Below, piece by piece: positions 26,737-35,067 of a DNA stretch of 64,000 nt (the stretch's first letter is position 1; each line of letters opens with the position of its first letter). This DNA comes from Niallia endozanthoxylica (GTDB taxonomy: Bacteria > Bacillota > Bacilli > Bacillales > Cytobacillaceae). A program made the translations under genes and the position numbers. The notes below the pieces were generated by a model that saw only the letters and a list, made by a program, of their open reading frames with translations, ran no database searches and was not told where the DNA came from. The stretch is from assembly GCF_008710145.1 (NCBI RefSeq), contig NZ_VYKL01000014.1, forward strand, positions 92,206 to 156,205, written 5' to 3'.

Positions 26737-26819
26737 GTGAAAATGACCATTCAACGGATATTATTATCAGTTTTCCTTTGATTATTTCTCTACTTTTAGG
26801 GATGATTGATGTGCTCTAA
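26737..26819 (+). pseudogene. Possible frameshifted tiny membrane peptide
   Basis: AAAAGGAG (26722-26729) precedes a GTG at 26737. The frame reads VKMTIQRILLSVFL and stops at 26779. One extra T in the CTTTGA run would continue it as LIISLLLGMIDVL to a TAA at 26817, giving a single-helix peptide of about 27 residues. Either this is a broken small gene, a length change in a short T run, or chance. The region 26478-26939 holds no other gene that I can support. Confidence 0.35.
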
Positions 26820-26939
26820 AATGCAGTTAAAATACAGTTTTAAAATGTCCTATTACAGGATGATGTTGATTTCTAGCATAAAAAATAGGCCATCTCTTGA
26901 TGGCCCCATCCTTTCACTAGGTAATCGTTTTTTACCTTT

Positions 26940-27350
26940 CTAATAGCAGGTAAATGATTGAATTTGTCGTAAGCTGATTCCGAAATAAACCCATCTATTT
27001 CCAGTCCAACGGTACCCCGAGACAGAGGTTCTACCAACAAATGTTGGATAATACCAAAATTGTTCAAAACCTCTCAGCCATATATATGTGTGTCTGAATA
27101 AACATCCTCTAATACCACCTGGGTCAACTGCATAAGCTTCTACCTGTTGTTGAGGTACAAAAGATGGCGGTGGTGAAGTTGGCGGCCCAGCAGTTGAACC
27201 TTGACCAGGAGGTTGAAAACCACCAAATTGTCTTTCATCAGGGATTGCATAGTAATAATTCTCTAGGAATGGTGTTGGAAATAAATAAGTTTGTTGACCA
27301 TACGGATTGATATAATATGGCTGTATTTCACCAGGATACATAGAATTCAC
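26940..27350 (-). CDS. Pro/Gln/Tyr-rich protein of unknown function
   Basis: A 136-residue protein with AAGGAG 9 bases before the ATG. The first 75 residues are low-complexity, rich in P, Q, Y and G (PPGQGSTAGPPTSPPPSF). The last 55 residues form a compact aromatic-rich domain (CLFRHTYIWL...GRTSVSGYRWTGNRWVYFGI) ending in a cysteine. Proteins of this build are common in Bacilli and some have been loosely labelled coat-like or transporters, but I cannot assign a function. There is no signal peptide or membrane helix. Confidence 0.68.
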   Translation of the reverse strand: MNSMYPGEIQPYYINPYGQQTYLFPTPFLENYYYAIPDERQFGGFQPPGQGSTAGPPTSPPPSFVPQQQVEAYAVDPGGIRGCLFRHTYIWLRGFEQFWYYPTFVGRTSVSGYRWTGNRWVYFGISLRQIQSFTCY

Positions 27351-27604
27351 TCCTTACTTTTTACACTCACATCATCCTATTCTTTAATCAATTGCCTATC
27401 ATCTTGTACCGACAAAATGTGTATATACCTATATCACAGTTATTTATTAGTTTAACAACTATTCACATTTTTTCATTATTTTAATCGTATGTGTATCACT
27501 ATACTGAAGAATTTCTTAATAATTATAGGCAACAACACAGTCTTGTAGGTATTGACCTACATATCCTACACAAAGAAATTACGTTATGTTTTGGAGGGGG
27601 TTAA

Positions 27605-28366
27605 TTGTACAGTCATTTTCAAAAACATAGGTATGGAAACTATACTGATTCTAGAAACATAACGTTCCTGGACATGAAGCAAGGTGATGTTACTGGTGAC
27701 GGTATAATGGATAAAGTCTATTTAGTTGGAAGGAAACACGATGAAACAAATATCTTCGCAGATCATATTACCCTAATTATTCAAGATGGAGCCTCTAACC
27801 AAATATCAACCATTCATCTTCAAAATAATACAGGATATAATGCTAAGCTCTTCCTTGGCGATTTTTCTAAAGATAACATATTTGATATTTTGGTGAGCAT
27901 TGATTCAGGAGGAAGTGGAGGCTACGGTATTTTTTATATTTATTCCTTCAGACATAATATTCCGCGCAAATTGTTTGATTTTGAGAAATATAATGCTGAC
28001 TATATCTTCAAAGTCAATTATGAAGATTATTATACTGTAAGTGTAGGAAGCCTATCACTAGACCTGCTTTTTACCCTTGACATTAGCTACAAAGGCGATG
28101 ATTACCTATCACAGCTTTACAATGAAAATGGCAAATTAAAACAACCCGTTCAAGGCCAGGTTCTTTCTGCTAGTGCTTTATATCCAATTGTTGCAAATCA
28201 AAAAAGCACTGGATATGATTTACTTGTTTTTCAACGGATTATTGGTATTTCTAATTCGGATACATTAGGATACGTCGAAAACCTTTTAACATGGAATGGC
28301 ACACAATTTATATCCACAAGATTGACAACAGCGATACAGGGAACAAAGTTGATTAGCCTCTACTAA
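27605..28366 (+). CDS. VCBS/FG-GAP-like protein of unknown function
   Basis: A 253-residue protein starting at a TTG with GGAGGGGG upstream. Residues 20-40 (FLDMKQGDVTGDGIMDKVYLVG) and the FLGDFSKDNIFDILVSIDSGGSGG segment contain Asp-rich DxTGDGxxD calcium-loop-like motifs of beta-propeller repeats. There is no signal peptide. It is followed 65 bases later by another unknown gene in the same direction. Such proteins occur in spore-forming Bacilli; a spore-coat role is a guess. Confidence 0.7.
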   Translation: MYSHFQKHRYGNYTDSRNITFLDMKQGDVTGDGIMDKVYLVGRKHDETNIFADHITLIIQDGASNQISTIHLQNNTGYNAKLFLGDFSKDNIFDILVSIDSGGSGGYGIFYIYSFRHNIPRKLFDFEKYNADYIFKVNYEDYYTVSVGSLSLDLLFTLDISYKGDDYLSQLYNENGKLKQPVQGQVLSASALYPIVANQKSTGYDLLVFQRIIGISNSDTLGYVENLLTWNGTQFISTRLTTAIQGTKLISLY

Positions 28367-28431
28367 TAACAATGTCCCCTTGCCCACTGTATCAGGCTCG
28401 CTCTATCATTATTAAGCAATGGAGGAATTAT

Positions 28432-28923
28432 ATGACCAATTTTTATTCTTTTCACGGGACCGTCACGATGATTAGTGATTTTTTTACAGGTCAAAATGGT
28501 GAAGGAGAAGGCTGTTATAAATTAATTACTGCAGAAAACGGATTGGGAGGCATAGTAAATTTCGTGGTGTCACCCTCCACTTACTTTGTAGACTATGTCA
28601 TGGTGAGCGTAGGAGATCTTGTTACTGGATATTATGATGGTGATGCACCTGCTATTCTTATATACCCTCCCCAATACCCGGCACTTGTTATGGTAAAAGA
28701 TAACCCAAATCAGAATGTAAAAGTAGATTATTTTAATAGTCAGTTGGTAAGCAGTGATGGACGATTACAATTAACTATATCTCCATTTACAAAGCTTTTA
28801 TTAACAAACGGGCAATCCTTTTCAAGAAACCCAGCAAACAGAAATCTTGTTGTTATTTATGGACCTTCCACAAAAAGTATCCCCGCCCAAACTACACCCT
28901 ATAGAATAATCGTTTTGTGCTAG
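28432..28923 (+). CDS. Conserved protein of unknown function
   Basis: A 163-residue protein. I use the ATG at 28432 because GGAGG lies 6 bases upstream; an earlier in-frame ATG at 28372 has none. The composition suggests an all-beta fold, with recognisable FHGTVTMISDFFTG, YYDGDAPAILIYPPQYPALVMVK and NRNLVVIYGPSTKSIPAQTTPY segments, ending in a cysteine. No signal peptide or membrane helix. I do not recognise the family's function. It probably forms a two-gene unit with the preceding gene and ends at a strong terminator. Confidence 0.72.
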   Translation: MTNFYSFHGTVTMISDFFTGQNGEGEGCYKLITAENGLGGIVNFVVSPSTYFVDYVMVSVGDLVTGYYDGDAPAILIYPPQYPALVMVKDNPNQNVKVDYFNSQLVSSDGRLQLTISPFTKLLLTNGQSFSRNPANRNLVVIYGPSTKSIPAQTTPYRIIVLC

Positions 28924-28964
28924 GGTTTATGATCATCTGATTGTTGATTCTTTTTCCATAAACA

Positions 28965-28995
28965 AAAGGGCCTCAGTTTAATTCCGAGGCCCTTT
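28965..28995. terminator. Bidirectional terminator
   Basis: AAAGGGCCTC, an 11-base loop, GAGGCCCTTT. It lies between convergent genes ending at 28923 and 29014. Confidence 0.85.
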
Positions 28996-29013
28996 ACCTA
29001 CACATAATAATTT

Positions 29014-31095
29014 TTAAATTACTGCCTTTTCAAGAATCTCAACAACGTCCAACGTTTGGACTTTGTCTTCTGCTTCTTTTGCTTTTGTTCCATCACTTAT
29101 CATGGTTAAACAGTATGGACACCCTGTACTAATAACCGTTGGATTTGTTTCAAGAAGCTGCTCTGTTCTCGAGATGTTGATACGTGTCCCCTGATTTTCT
29201 TCCATCCACATTAATCCTCCACCAGCACCGCAGCACATCGCCGTCTCACGCTTCCGCTCAGGCTCGGACAACTTCACACCAGGAATTGATTTTAATATTT
29301 CTCTTGGTGCATCATACGTATTATTGTAACGTCCTAAATAACAAGAATCATGGTACGTAATCACTTCGTCTACCGGATTCTTTGGCTGCAGCTTTCCTTC
29401 TTTGATCAATTGTTCCAACAACTGCGTATGATGATAAACTTCCGCTTCTAAACCAAACTCCGGATATTCATTTTTAAATGTGTTAAATGCATGAGGGTCC
29501 ATTGTAACAATTTTCTTCACATTGTACTTTTTAAATGATTCAATATTAGCATTTGCCAGCTCTTGGAATAAAAACTCATTCCCCAGACGGCGCGGCGTAT
29601 CGCCAGAGTTTTTTTCTTCATTCCCGAGGATGGCTACCTTCACTCCGGCCTTATGTAAAAGACGGGCAAAGGACATGGTAAGCTTTTGACTGCGGTTATC
29701 GTATGATCCCATCGACCCAACATAGAACAGATAATCAAATTCTTCCCCTGCTTTTTTCAACTCTTTTGCTGTTGGAATCACCACTTCTTCTAAAGAATCT
29801 CGCCAATTAATACGTTCCTTACGGTTGAGACCCCATGGATTTCCTTGGCGTTCAATGTTCGTCATTGCACGCTGGGCATCAGAATTCAGTTTCCCTTCTG
29901 TTAGGACAAGGTAACGGCGCAAATCGATAATTTTATCTACATGTTCATTGGCTACGGGACATTGGTCTTCACAGTTACGACACGTTGTACATGCCCAAAT
30001 CTCTTCTTCTGTAATTACGTCCCCTATTAAACGAACACTTTCTATTGTTGCCGCAACTTCCTGTGCACCACCGCCCGCTAAAGCAAGTTGGTTTGCTCTT
30101 GTGTTTTTAAAAGCAAAGGCAGGCGCCCAAGGCTGTCTAGAAGTTACCGCTGCTCCTTTTTCTGTCAAATGTTCCCTCATCTTAACAATCAAGTCCATTG
30201 GAGACAATGTTTTGCCCGTTCCTGAAGCCGGGCACATATTAGTACATCGGCCGCATTCTGCACATGCGTATAAATCTATTAGTTGCGCTTGAGTAAAATC
30301 TTCAATTTTACCGACACCGAATTCTTCCGCTGTCTCATCCTCAAAATCAATCTTCCTCAATTTCCCTGCAGGACCCTGTTTTTTAAAGAAAATATTGACC
30401 ATAGCAAATAATTCATGGAACTGCTTTGACTGTGGAACAAACACCAGGAATGTGAAGACGGTCAGCATATGAATCCACCAAAATACGTAGAATAAAATCG
30501 TTCCTGCCGTTGTTCCAATGCCAGAGAAGAGTAGTGCAACCGCACCAGAGAATGGAGCATAGACAGGATTTGGTTCATGATTCAACATAACCGCTTCAAA
30601 CCCTAAAGTAATCAAGATGGATAAAGTTAGAGTGGATAAAGCGATATAAACAAAAGCAGCTTTTCCATCGCGCTTCCATTGTAACCGCTTTAACTTTTCA
30701 CCATAACGGCGGTAAAAACCATATAAGACTGCCAGCAACATTAAGAACGTAGCCCACTCCTGCAGCAGACTGAAATATTTATGACCATCTCCAAAAGGAA
30801 ATTCATACCCTTTAATAAAACCTTTAATAATAAGTTCGATGAGACCTACTTGAATGATAAAAAAAGTATAAAATAAAATGAGATGCATTAAACCGCTTTT
30901 CTTGTCTTTAAATAATTTCGATTGACCGAAACCATTGATTAAAATGAGATTGAATCGTTCTTTAAGATTGGGTTCAAACTCAGCTTCCTTTCCAAGCTTT
31001 ATAAAAAGATACCGGGTATATACTAGATTGACAAATAAATAGAAAGCATATCCAGCCACTGCTAGGAAAGCTAGTACATTTAGTAATGACAACAT
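29014..31095 (-). CDS. fadF: Membrane Fe-S oxidoreductase, ETF:quinone reductase-like
   Basis: A 693-residue protein like B. subtilis FadF. Residues 1-230 contain about five transmembrane helices of the nitrate-reductase-gamma type. Two [4Fe-4S] motifs follow (CAECGRCTNMCP near residue 280 and CTTCRNCEDQCP near 370), then two CCG cysteine-rich domains of the heterodisulfide reductase type (CCGAGGG and STGCPYC). It probably accepts electrons from the electron-transfer flavoprotein and passes them to menaquinone during acyl-CoA oxidation. It lies directly downstream of etfA in the same direction. Confidence 0.87.
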   Translation of the reverse strand: MLSLLNVLAFLAVAGYAFYLFVNLVYTRYLFIKLGKEAEFEPNLKERFNLILINGFGQSKLFKDKKSGLMHLILFYTFFIIQVGLIELIIKGFIKGYEFPFGDGHKYFSLLQEWATFLMLLAVLYGFYRRYGEKLKRLQWKRDGKAAFVYIALSTLTLSILITLGFEAVMLNHEPNPVYAPFSGAVALLFSGIGTTAGTILFYVFWWIHMLTVFTFLVFVPQSKQFHELFAMVNIFFKKQGPAGKLRKIDFEDETAEEFGVGKIEDFTQAQLIDLYACAECGRCTNMCPASGTGKTLSPMDLIVKMREHLTEKGAAVTSRQPWAPAFAFKNTRANQLALAGGGAQEVAATIESVRLIGDVITEEEIWACTTCRNCEDQCPVANEHVDKIIDLRRYLVLTEGKLNSDAQRAMTNIERQGNPWGLNRKERINWRDSLEEVVIPTAKELKKAGEEFDYLFYVGSMGSYDNRSQKLTMSFARLLHKAGVKVAILGNEEKNSGDTPRRLGNEFLFQELANANIESFKKYNVKKIVTMDPHAFNTFKNEYPEFGLEAEVYHHTQLLEQLIKEGKLQPKNPVDEVITYHDSCYLGRYNNTYDAPREILKSIPGVKLSEPERKRETAMCCGAGGGLMWMEENQGTRINISRTEQLLETNPTVISTGCPYCLTMISDGTKAKEAEDKVQTLDVVEILEKAVI

Positions 31096-31122
31096 GGTTA
31101 TTCATCCTCCTAATAATAAACC

Positions 31123-31144
31123 AGGGAGGAATTCACTCCTCCCT
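31123..31144 (-). other. Stem-loop between etfA and fadF
   Basis: AGGGAGGA, loop ATTCAC, TCCTCCCT. On the minus strand it is followed by GGTTTATTATT. The T-tract is weak, so it may reduce read-through or protect the etf mRNA rather than end it. Confidence 0.4.
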
Positions 31145-31152
31145 CTAACACA

Positions 31153-32136
31153 TCAGACACCCGTACCCACGGTGATTTTTTTAAATTCTTCCGTTAACAA
31201 TGGCACAACCTCGAACAAATCACCGACAATGCCGTAATCGGCTACATTGAAAATCGGGGCTTCCGGATCTTTATTAATGGCTACAATCACTTTGGAATTG
31301 GACATACCTGCAACATGTTGAATTGCTCCAGATATTCCACAAGCAATATAAAGATCAGGTGTAACCACTTTACCGGTTTGGCCAACTTGTAAAGAATAAT
31401 CACTGTATCCCGCATCGCAAGCACCACGTGAAGCTCCTACCGCACCACCTAACACGTCTGCTAATTCCTGTAATACGGTAAATCCTTCTTGGCTCTTCAC
31501 GCCGCGGCCTCCGGAAACGATAATCTTGGCTTCTGTTAGATCTACCCCGCCAGCAGTTTTACAAATCACATCACGGACAATCGTACGTAAATCCTTTATT
31601 TCAACATCTATGAACGCTACTTCCCCTGTACGTGAAGCATCTTTGTCCAACGAACTGATATTATTCGGACGGATTGTAGCAAAAATCAGTCCATCCTTAA
31701 TTACTTTTTTCTCAAAAGCTTTCCCTGAATAAATCGGCCGAGTAAAAGCCATTTCATCTCCATTAACCTCAAGATCAACCACATCTGAAATAAGGCCTGC
31801 CTTTAACTTTGCTGCAATGCGTGCAGAAATTTCTTTCCCCATTGAAGTATGTCCGAGAATAATGGCTTCAGGTGTTTCTGCTTCTACTACCTGAATAATG
31901 GCCTGAGTATATCCATCTGATGTATAGTTCTGTAAATGAGGATGTTCAGGAATGACCACACGATCAGCCCCATATTGAATCATTGTATTGGCTAGAATTG
32001 CAGCCTCGCTGCCTATTAATACCGCAACTACTTCCCCACCATTTGCTATTTGTTTTGCTGCCGCAATAGCTTCAAACGAAACTTGACGCAGCTCCCCCTG
32101 ACGTATTTCACCTAACACTAATACTTTCTTTGACAT
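31153..32136 (-). CDS. etfA: Electron-transfer flavoprotein alpha subunit
   Basis: A 327-residue ETF alpha subunit. The C-terminal FAD domain contains VGASRGACDAGYSDYSLQVGQTG and PDLYIACGISGAIQH, the canonical FAD-binding signature. It follows etfB by 50 bases. With EtfB it accepts electrons from acyl-CoA dehydrogenases, such as the one at 43272-44411. Confidence 0.95.
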   Translation of the reverse strand: MSKKVLVLGEIRQGELRQVSFEAIAAAKQIANGGEVVAVLIGSEAAILANTMIQYGADRVVIPEHPHLQNYTSDGYTQAIIQVVEAETPEAIILGHTSMGKEISARIAAKLKAGLISDVVDLEVNGDEMAFTRPIYSGKAFEKKVIKDGLIFATIRPNNISSLDKDASRTGEVAFIDVEIKDLRTIVRDVICKTAGGVDLTEAKIIVSGGRGVKSQEGFTVLQELADVLGGAVGASRGACDAGYSDYSLQVGQTGKVVTPDLYIACGISGAIQHVAGMSNSKVIVAINKDPEAPIFNVADYGIVGDLFEVVPLLTEEFKKITVGTGV

Positions 32137-32186
32137 TTAGGCCCCTCCTCTAATATCCTCTGATAATTAATCTACTAAACTACCAA

Positions 32187-32957
32187 TTAGATTACTTTTG
32201 CTTCTGTTACTAATAAAGATGCAAGCTCCTTCACTTGCTGCGGGATTTCTCCGTCAAGAACTTTCCCGTCTCCTTTAACCGGCGGTAGGAAACGATCAAG
32301 TACTTTTGTTTTTGCCTCAACATCCTCTTCATCTATATCTAAATCATCTAATTCTAATTTTTCCAGAGGCTTTTTCTTCGCCTTCATAATGCCCGGTAAT
32401 GAAGGATATCGAGGTTCATTTAATCCTTGCTGACATGTCACGAGTAATGGAAGGGTTGTTTCAACGGTTTCAATATCTCCTTCTGCATCTCGTTCAATGA
32501 CAGCTTTATTTTCCTCAATCGTTAGCTTCGTAATGGTTGTAACAATGGATATTCCTAGCTCCTCAGCCAGTCTAGGACCCACTTGTCCAGATCCTCCATC
32601 AACGGTTACGTTTCCTGCTAAAATAATATCCACGTCTTTTTCTTTAAAGTATGCGCTCAAAATAGCTGTGGTTGAGAATTCATCACCCTCTTCCAGCTCT
32701 TCCTCATCAATTAGAACTGCCTTATCTGCACCCATAGCCAGAGCGGTTCGAAGTTCTTTCTCCGCTTCCTCTTCTCCAATCGTGACAACAGTCACTTCCC
32801 CGCCATGCTTGTCTCGTAGTTTCAGAGCTTCTTCAATGGCATACTCATCATAAGGATTGATAATAAATTCTGCGCTATCCTCACTGATTTTTCCATTTTG
32901 AATCGAAATTTTTTCTTCCGTGTCAAACGTGCGTTTCATGACCACATAAATATTCAT
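32187..32957 (-). CDS. etfB: Electron-transfer flavoprotein beta subunit
   Basis: A 256-residue ETF beta subunit beginning MNIYVVMKRTFDTEEKI, with the AMP-binding region AGNVTVDGGSGQVGPRLAEELG and the signature VETTLPLLVTCQQGLNEPRYPSLPGIMKAKKKP, including the segment that docks acyl-CoA dehydrogenases. GGAGG precedes the start. Upstream lies a 322-base gap that contains a diverged copy of the repeated leader element. Confidence 0.95.
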   Translation of the reverse strand: MNIYVVMKRTFDTEEKISIQNGKISEDSAEFIINPYDEYAIEEALKLRDKHGGEVTVVTIGEEEAEKELRTALAMGADKAVLIDEEELEEGDEFSTTAILSAYFKEKDVDIILAGNVTVDGGSGQVGPRLAEELGISIVTTITKLTIEENKAVIERDAEGDIETVETTLPLLVTCQQGLNEPRYPSLPGIMKAKKKPLEKLELDDLDIDEEDVEAKTKVLDRFLPPVKGDGKVLDGEIPQQVKELASLLVTEAKVI

Positions 32958-33162
32958 TTGTTTTCCTCCTCGTCTTCGTTTATAAATCTACCTATCTAAT
33001 AAACTCTGTAACCCAATTATCGTGTGATGTTTGATTGTCCATTAAATATTCACCAAAATACTCTTAGATTTTTCTACCAATTCATGTTGATCAATCTGCT
33101 GCTCGTGAATGGATGAAATTGTTTTATCAAAGAATCAGGTTATTCATAGACTTCCCCCTATT

Positions 33163-33270
33163 CTCAAACTAATAGATAGAGGCCCAGCAACAATAAGCCT
33201 GTGCTTATGTTACTGGGCCTCTATCTATTAGTTGAGAAAGATTTTTGGACTTTCCCCATAGATAACCAGC
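33163..33270 (-). promoter_or_regulatory. Repeated leader element, diverged copy E, before etfB
   Basis: Minus-strand order matches the four closer copies: GCTGGTTATCTAT (from 33270), GGGG, a short stem GGGAAAG / CTTTCTC, ATAGATAGAGGCCCAG. P1 here is TATCTAT/ATAGATA instead of TATTTAC/GTAAATA, so both strands changed together. The 3' part forms a 74-bp inverted repeat (33163-33236) that shares GGCCCAGCA/TGCTGGGCC with copy B but lacks a clear T-run. The element starts just after the DUF3870 gene stop and lies about 205 bases before etfB. I see nothing else in 32958-33162. Confidence 0.6.
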
Positions 33271-33279
33271 ACTACTTAT

Positions 33280-33612
33280 TTATAAAGCGTAAGCTAATGT
33301 CTTCGACTCTTTGTATCGATCCCAAGCCGATTTGATTGATTGAATGACTGCGCCTTGTGAAGGGATTAATACTCGACTACGTAGGATTTCAATTAAAGGA
33401 TTAATTCCTTGTTTTAAATCATATCCTCTGACAAGTGAGGTTAAATAATAGTTTGTTAAGTCTGCAATAAATGTAAATTCAACATCTTCAATCACTTCTG
33501 TTTCAACATTTATCACTAAAACGACTGCAAGTGATTGATATTTTTCATACTGCGTAGTTCCCTTTGGAAGCTGGGCAAAGCCAGTGGTTAAAATCGTATT
33601 ATTACTAACCAT
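33280..33612 (-). CDS. DUF3870 protein
   Basis: A 110-residue protein matching the DUF3870 pattern: an N-terminal strand with TGFAQLPKGTTQYEKYQSLAVVLVIN, a central TNYYLTSLVRGYDL helix and a C-terminal IKSAWDRYKESK helix. AAGGAGG precedes the ATG. Function is unknown; members often occur beside hydantoinase-like and aromatic catabolic genes. It is upstream of the etf operon on the same strand, with the diverged leader element between them. Confidence 0.8.
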   Translation of the reverse strand: MVSNNTILTTGFAQLPKGTTQYEKYQSLAVVLVINVETEVIEDVEFTFIADLTNYYLTSLVRGYDLKQGINPLIEILRSRVLIPSQGAVIQSIKSAWDRYKESKTLAYAL

Positions 33613-33668
33613 ACTTATAACCTCCTTGTTATCTATAATTGTATTTTATATCATTATAGGTTATTAAT

Positions 33669-34943
33669 TCAATAGTTTTTTAAAATTTTCCCAATATTCT
33701 TTCTAATGAAATGATTACTAGGAAAAATAATGAGAAATGTAGTTCCATTACCTATTTCACTTTTTACTTTAATACTCCCTTTCATTGCCCGCACGATGCC
33801 ATACGAAACCATCATGCTTAAACCGGTTCCCTTAGGACCGCCTGTCAAATAATAAGGCTTACCTAGCTGTTCTAGCTGCTCCTTGCTCATGCCTGTCCCT
33901 TTATCTTTAATTTCAATGATGACATTTGATTGATGTAACTGGGTGCATACAATTAAACTCCCACCTAAGGGCATGGACTCTATCCCATTTTTTATTATAT
34001 TTGATAAGCATTGCCTGAACTTATTTGCATTCCCTATGATCGTTCCTACTGATAAATAGCTAGTATAAAAGTTAACGGAATGTTCTTCGGCTAACGGTCG
34101 CAATGTACGAAGAACATGATTTAGCTCTTGGTTTACATCAATTTCTTCAACTTGTTCTGTAAACTGTCTTGAATAAATCAGATAATCTTTAATAATTAAC
34201 TCTGCTGCATCCAGCTCTTGCTTTACCATAGAGAGGTATTGCTGGTTTTTGGTTTGATCAACTTCTGTTTCTTGAAGAAGCTGGACAAATCCGATTGCCG
34301 TTGTCAGCGGGTTCCTTATTTCATGCGCAATTGCGGCACCCATTTGTTCAAGCGCAACCGTTTTTTCCGAATCAATGACTCGATTATATAAACGAATATT
34401 TTTTAAAGAAAATTCAACTGAATAGGAAAAAATAAAAATACCCAGAGTTGGAACGACTATATAAGCAAACAAGGCATCAAAATCTAGTGAAACCCATTCA
34501 ATCAATGGTAAAAGTAATACCGTTATCAAACTAAAAATAATAGCAAAACTAACTGAAAAAGATATCCGTCTTTTTGGATGTTGTCTTATAAACCAAGGAT
34601 GTAACTTTATTAAAAGGAAGGTTAATGAACCGTATATCGTTAAACCCACAAAAAACCCTTGATCAATTCCATAAAAAGCTCTAATAATAATAACGATGAT
34701 TGTCAGTAATGGTCCAATTCCGAAATATAAACCGCCAATTAAGACGGGAATTAGTCTTAAATCGTATGAAACATAGGGAATCGGTTGATAAGAAAAAAGA
34801 AAACATACGAATATTGAACAGATGAAACTGCCTATCGTTATGAATTTAGGCATATTTTTTCTTCTCTCTAACCACATTAAATAGAAAAACAAAATAACTA
34901 ATAATAAGGATAAGTTGAATAAAAGATGTCTAGTTATTTCCAT
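33669..34943 (-). CDS. Membrane sensor histidine kinase, KinB-like
   Basis: A 424-residue kinase. Residues 1-190 hold about six transmembrane segments of the 5TMR-LYT type with few external residues. The cytoplasmic part has the H-box AHEIRNPLTTAIGF, N-box FRQCLSNIIKNGIESM, G1 IEIKDKGTGM and G2 GPKGTGLSM. I start at the ATG at 34943 behind GGATGG; an in-frame TTG further upstream adds 18 residues that overlap a terminator. No response regulator is adjacent, which is typical of sporulation kinases that feed the Spo0F phosphorelay. That role is inferred from architecture. Confidence 0.82.
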   Translation of the reverse strand: MEITRHLLFNLSLLLVILFFYLMWLERRKNMPKFITIGSFICSIFVCFLFSYQPIPYVSYDLRLIPVLIGGLYFGIGPLLTIIVIIIRAFYGIDQGFFVGLTIYGSLTFLLIKLHPWFIRQHPKRRISFSVSFAIIFSLITVLLLPLIEWVSLDFDALFAYIVVPTLGIFIFSYSVEFSLKNIRLYNRVIDSEKTVALEQMGAAIAHEIRNPLTTAIGFVQLLQETEVDQTKNQQYLSMVKQELDAAELIIKDYLIYSRQFTEQVEEIDVNQELNHVLRTLRPLAEEHSVNFYTSYLSVGTIIGNANKFRQCLSNIIKNGIESMPLGGSLIVCTQLHQSNVIIEIKDKGTGMSKEQLEQLGKPYYLTGGPKGTGLSMMVSYGIVRAMKGSIKVKSEIGNGTTFLIIFPSNHFIRKNIGKILKNY

Positions 34944-34983
34944 TTTTACACCATCCAGAGAGCTATAAATAAAAAAGCATAAT

Positions 34984-35040
34984 AAAAATTGGAGCAACGC
35001 TTCCTATCAGTAAGGAAGGATAGGATCACGTACTCCAATT
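34984..35040 (-). terminator. Terminator of the acyl-CoA carboxylase operon
   Basis: Outer arms AATTGGAG / CTCCAATT and inner arms TCCTATC / GATAGGA form a long stem-loop; on the minus strand it is followed by TTTTTATT. It lies 28 bases after the lyase stop. Confidence 0.82.
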
Positions 35041-35067
35041 TGAATCAAATTCGCCCGTCGAATTAAA

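Noticed and set aside
26873..27067. 64-residue minus-strand reading frame overlapping the Pro/Gln-rich gene
   Set aside because: It lies in another frame of a gene with a better ribosome binding site and a recognisable aromatic-rich domain.
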